A stretch of DNA of 64,000 nucleotides, from contig JAMWET010000746.1 in NCBI GenBank assembly GCA_024036415.1, positions 33,501-97,500 on the forward strand. Direction: 5' to 3'. The notes beneath the pieces are model-generated. The model was not told the DNA's origin and ran no database searches. It was given only the letters and a program-made list of their open reading frames with translations. Positions 60,251 through 64,000 of the stretch are shown here, piece by piece; the first letter of the stretch is position 1; every line of letters begins with the position of its first letter. Source of the stretch: Prochilodus magdalenae (taxonomy: Eukaryota; Chordata; Actinopteri; Characiformes; Prochilodontidae). The translations under genes were made by a program, and so were the position numbers.

Positions 60251-61708
60251 ACACCTACAAGACAAAACATCCTGGTAAAACAAGCCTTTTACTAAAAGCA
60301 CATAATAAACCTAAAGCTCTACATAAAAGAAACAACCATAGTAGGATGAAATATTCACGTTTTCATCCAATGTCAATAATGTGTACCCTAGACACACATT
60401 TCTACAAGAGTTTCCGGTTTTACTTTAAGTGCTTCAAGTGTTTAAGTAGGCTCAGCAGTGGGGTGTACTCTGCAGCCAAGGCACTAAACGCATAAACAGG
60501 GTGTTTACTCGGAGCGTTCCTGTCTAGCTCTGCACTTCCTGTGGGAGTTCGGCACAGGGCCCCCTACATTTTCATGTCGGATGCTTTCATCTACAGCTCA
60601 TGGGGAGAAACAGCTGAGGAGCCACGACCTGCTCTTCACAGCTGTGTGAGATTACAGTAGACAGAGCAGAGCTGCTCTGCATGTAAACAGCCTGAGTGAA
60701 CAGAGGATGAGGCTGCTCCTCCATGGAAGACTCTGGGTTCTAGAGGTATAAAGATATTCCTCCCTGGGTGGTGAGCTTACGAGTGAAATGGCTCAGTTAC
60801 AAAGCTAATGTTGTCAGCATCAGCATAATATTATGATACTTGCTGGTTACCTGCTTTCGGTCACTGGTTTAACTTATTTGATCAAGCCATGCCTTAAAAG
60901 CAGCTGCAGAGTTCGACCTTCCCCCTTATTACATGCCTGTGATTCAGACCACTAGCTTGCTAGGCCTTCATGACTTAATCTCACTCCTGTAAAGGAGCAA
61001 AGCTACTCTCGGCAGAGCTGAGGCCTGACCAAGTGAAGTGTCTAACAGCTTTAGGGCGCCTTGAAGTCCCTGAAAACTGGTGGGACGAAACACCATAATT
61101 CCACAAGGTATTCCCGCAGCTGATGTTTAGACGATGGTAGGATTAGAGTGCTGTCTAATACATAAGCCCAGAATATCCCTCGGGTCTTGAACAGGATTGA
61201 GAGCTAGTTCAAAAGTCATAGCAAACGATTAGCATCTTAGCACAGCTATTAAACCACTCAGTGACCCCATGTATCCAATGCATGGGCAATCCAGGAGTCA
61301 AGTCCAGTCAAGCTGGCATAACTACAAAATAATGAAACACTGACAGCACAAAAGCCTGACACTGCGATACATGTGGCACATCACTGTACTCAAGGACCCA
61401 ATGTCCATGTGCCTTGCCTAGAAGAGCAATGGACTTCTGGAAGACATGCCTCGCACTGGTAGTACAGCCTGTGATGTGGGATACAGCTAGCACAACAGGA
61501 TCTGAAACACGCTGTTAGTTAATCAACATTTGACATGCACAATATAGACATAACGCATTATAATCAGACATATACTGTACATAGAAAACAAGCCTGACTA
61601 TACAGCTGTCATAATTCTCCTTTTTAACCTATTTTCTTAAAAATCAAACTGACCCCACAATTAAATGCAAAAATAATATAATACGCTCAGCTACGATTAC
61701 CCAGTACC
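60251..61708. other. No recognised gene
   Basis: Searched on the minus strand for the missing MTMR11-like first exon (donor with a phase-1 G). The CAG/GTAACC site near 60,850 has an upstream in-frame stop and no ATG. Nothing convincing. Confidence 0.4.
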
Positions 61709-62353
61709 AGTACCAGACTGTGGACATTCAGGGAGCAGCAATGCCCTCCATGAGTCATCATGTTAGTGCCAGCACCATTGGCAGATTGGCAGACCCCTGC
61801 ATGACGCAGGACGACATGCAAACAGCTTGTTACGACGACTGTCCCTAACACCACGTCAAAATCACCAAAAACTGCAATGGTGTCGTTCTAGACTGTCTTA
61901 GAGTGACTCAGAATGGCAGCAGGTCATCTTCAGTGACGAGTCCAGCTTTCGTTTTGGTGGAGACGACCAATGAATCAGTGTGTGGAGGCACCGTGGTTCG
62001 CACCAAGATAACCAGCTTGTTGACACACATCAGTCTGCTGTTATCCCACCTCCACCCCTACCGCACAATCTGCAGGAACTGTGTGAGAACATTCAGGGTG
62101 CATTGGATGGATTATCACGGGACACCATTAGGAACTCCATGCTGAGACTTCTGGTATGTTGGGTTAGCAAGCATGGTGACCCGACACCATACTGAGAGAC
62201 TCTGCTTCTGTATGTGTAGTTCAGTAAATATTAACCATATCAGTCTAAATGCATCATCACTTATTGCTTCTGGTAACCTTTATCCTCCTTCCCAACAGCA
62301 CTGCAATCCCACACTTCCTTCTGAGAACAGCTATTCTTTTAAAGATGAGTGTA
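61709..62353 (+). mobile_element. Tc1/mariner-like copy, family A, copy 5
   Basis: The 5' terminal repeat is lost (similarity begins about ACTGTGGACATTCAGGGAGC). The 3' end is intact: CACACTTCCTTCTGAGAAC, then AGATGAGTGTA. The transposase remnant [19 protein letters not shown] is frameshifted relative to the SDESRF form in copy 2. Inactive. Confidence 0.85.
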
Positions 62354-64000
62354 CAAAAACATTTACATTTTTCCGACTGTCCCAACTGTTTTGGTAATTG
62401 GGATATAAAAGATAGTGGCAGCGGTACACTCTATAGTTAAAACAGCCCTAAATATCTAACATGGACGACACGGCTGTGCTGCAGAGTATGTGCACAGCTG
62501 GGCAAACAATGCATAAAGACAGACAGCGCTAAAACGGCAGCCCTAAGCATACACAAAACAAGTTTACACAAGGAGCTCAATGGTGCGCAATACGCTCCTT
62601 ACACTTCAGAAAACAACAACATAAAAATCATGCTGTTGGTCATATAACACAATAGGGAACGAACAGAGGAACGAACATTGTTATTATCTTCTCTAACCTA
62701 AATTGCACATCTAAAAGTTGGAAATCTGTGTACAATCAAAGCCATCACAGCCAAACAAGAAAATGAGCACTCTGTGGACGGAAAGAGTCACGCAACAAAT
62801 CTGGCCCTAAGTACAAACGAAAGCTTCAAAGGCCCCTCTGGTTATACCCTGATCACATGGCAGTAAGATGTGGGGGTAAGGCAGTCTGTAAGGCTGTTTG
62901 TGTGAGACCTCGCGACGCTGTATAAAAACAGGAATGAGAGCGAGTTGGGCACTGCAGCGTGATTTAGACAAACGCAGCTGTAATCACCATTCCATCTCCC
63001 AATAAATCCGGGCATCAACATCCAGCCACTCATCCACACAGAATGGCTCTGGTTAGCTAAATTGCGCCTGCGGTCAGCCCTTTAAAACAGCTTCCTTATT
63101 GGAAATTTCAGCAAAAACCCCAAAAACTGCTTTTGTGTAGTATCGATCCATCACCAACACACAGCCTTGACCTTTAAGGAACAGTTAGTAAAAAAACGAA
63201 TTAAGCCTACAGGGTTTTCCTTTAAGCTCAAAGGCTAAAGTTAGGAAATGTTTAGTGTCTGAAAATGACATTAACATACGAAATCAAAATTTCCTTTTTC
63301 TACTGCAGCCAGACTTTGTCTGAATTACAGCTTCCATTATTTTCTCCATAATTCAAATTTTCCCATAGTTCACGCAAAGCCTACGATCACTTACGTCACC
63401 TCAAGTTAGTCTCTTGCTGGTGTAGTTGAGATTTTTTGCGTTGATGCATGCATACAGGGAACCTAGCCAGTTACGACAGCACAACTGTTTGCATCCATGG
63501 CTAGTTTAATTGCCCTTGCTCTAATAGTGGCTAACCTAGCGAGCTAGCCAGTGACCTAACTCCTCAGGCACAATAGTATCCACAACTTCACTTTTTTATG
63601 CTTCACTTTTCTTTAAATGTATATGAGCAGTGATGCACCATATAAACTGGGAAAAGCAGAAACAGCGGTTATGAGCTTCTCCTCCATGTTTATCACCACA
63701 GAATTGTAAACAAACACTGATAGAAAAAACAATTCAGACAGCAGAAGCTGGGGAGCTCAGGACCCAATGTCTACGATTGGTCTGACGAATTTGTTGGAGC
63801 AAATTCTTCAAATTGTGGCTTCACTGTGTCATAGTTCATTTGCATAAGGTTGAGAAAATCTCGAACTGACTTGTTGCTCTGTCGCCATGCCGCTTGTCAC
63901 TAAATCGCAGCTACAAATCGTGTGCTCCTATAGGAAATGACTGGTCGCTTGTCGCTCTGTCATCTGGGTTAGAAGTTGGTTAAACTTCCTGCTTCTTATA
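62354..64000. other. No recognised gene
   Basis: AT-rich sequence with a small TAGC-rich patch near 63,530. No exon of the upstream part of the MTMR11-like gene and no other gene recognised before the window end. Confidence 0.4.

Noticed and set aside
1..64000. CRISPR array, prokaryotic operon or viral genome
   Set aside because: The tandem repeats lack unique spacers of constant length, no cas-like or phage-like genes exist, and genes are spliced.

Overview
The window is nuclear DNA of a ray-finned fish. Evidence for this: genes are split by introns with GT-AG junctions, the background is AT-rich and full of microsatellites, and there are many decayed Tc1/mariner copies plus dispersed repeats typical of teleosts (a tRNA-derived SINE, Tc1 relics with clear transposase remnants). 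The Tc1 load would fit an otophysan such as a characin or catfish, but that is inference. I see no bacterial, viral or CRISPR feature and no tRNA or rRNA gene.

Layout. 1-21.6 kb is gene-poor: SINE, purine-rich AAGAG satellite, TA/TG tracts, three copies of one Tc1-like family (11.1, 13.0 and 16.8 kb), a large Tc1 relic (19.2-19.96 kb), and a 400 bp CA/CAGA tract. A weak candidate first exon of a minus-strand gene lies at 9.9-10.1 kb. At 20.69-21.56 kb a roughly 99 bp tandem repeat with about nine units ends just upstream of a plus-strand two-exon gene (21,775-28,309). That gene encodes a 142-residue C3HC4 RING protein that I cannot name. 28.3-37.0 kb is intergenic and holds several Tc1-derived elements.

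37,067-59,524 on the minus strand holds 15 contiguous coding exons of an MTMR11-type myotubularin-related pseudophosphatase (779 residues visible; the initiator exon was not found). All 15 exons join in frame at consensus splice sites. The intron before exon 14 of this series is mostly a 22 bp minisatellite about 2.65 kb long, with a short inverted block at one end. The last exon carries a run of 22 serines. 59.5-64 kb is upstream sequence with two more Tc1 relics and no recognised exon.

The two genes are convergent. The RING protein may be a ubiquitin ligase. MTMR11-type proteins are catalytically dead members of the phosphoinositide 3-phosphatase family that are thought to act as scaffolds or adaptors. 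Nothing in the sequence ties the two genes functionally. I found no new multi-gene system; the most noteworthy signals are repeat architectures attached to these two genes.
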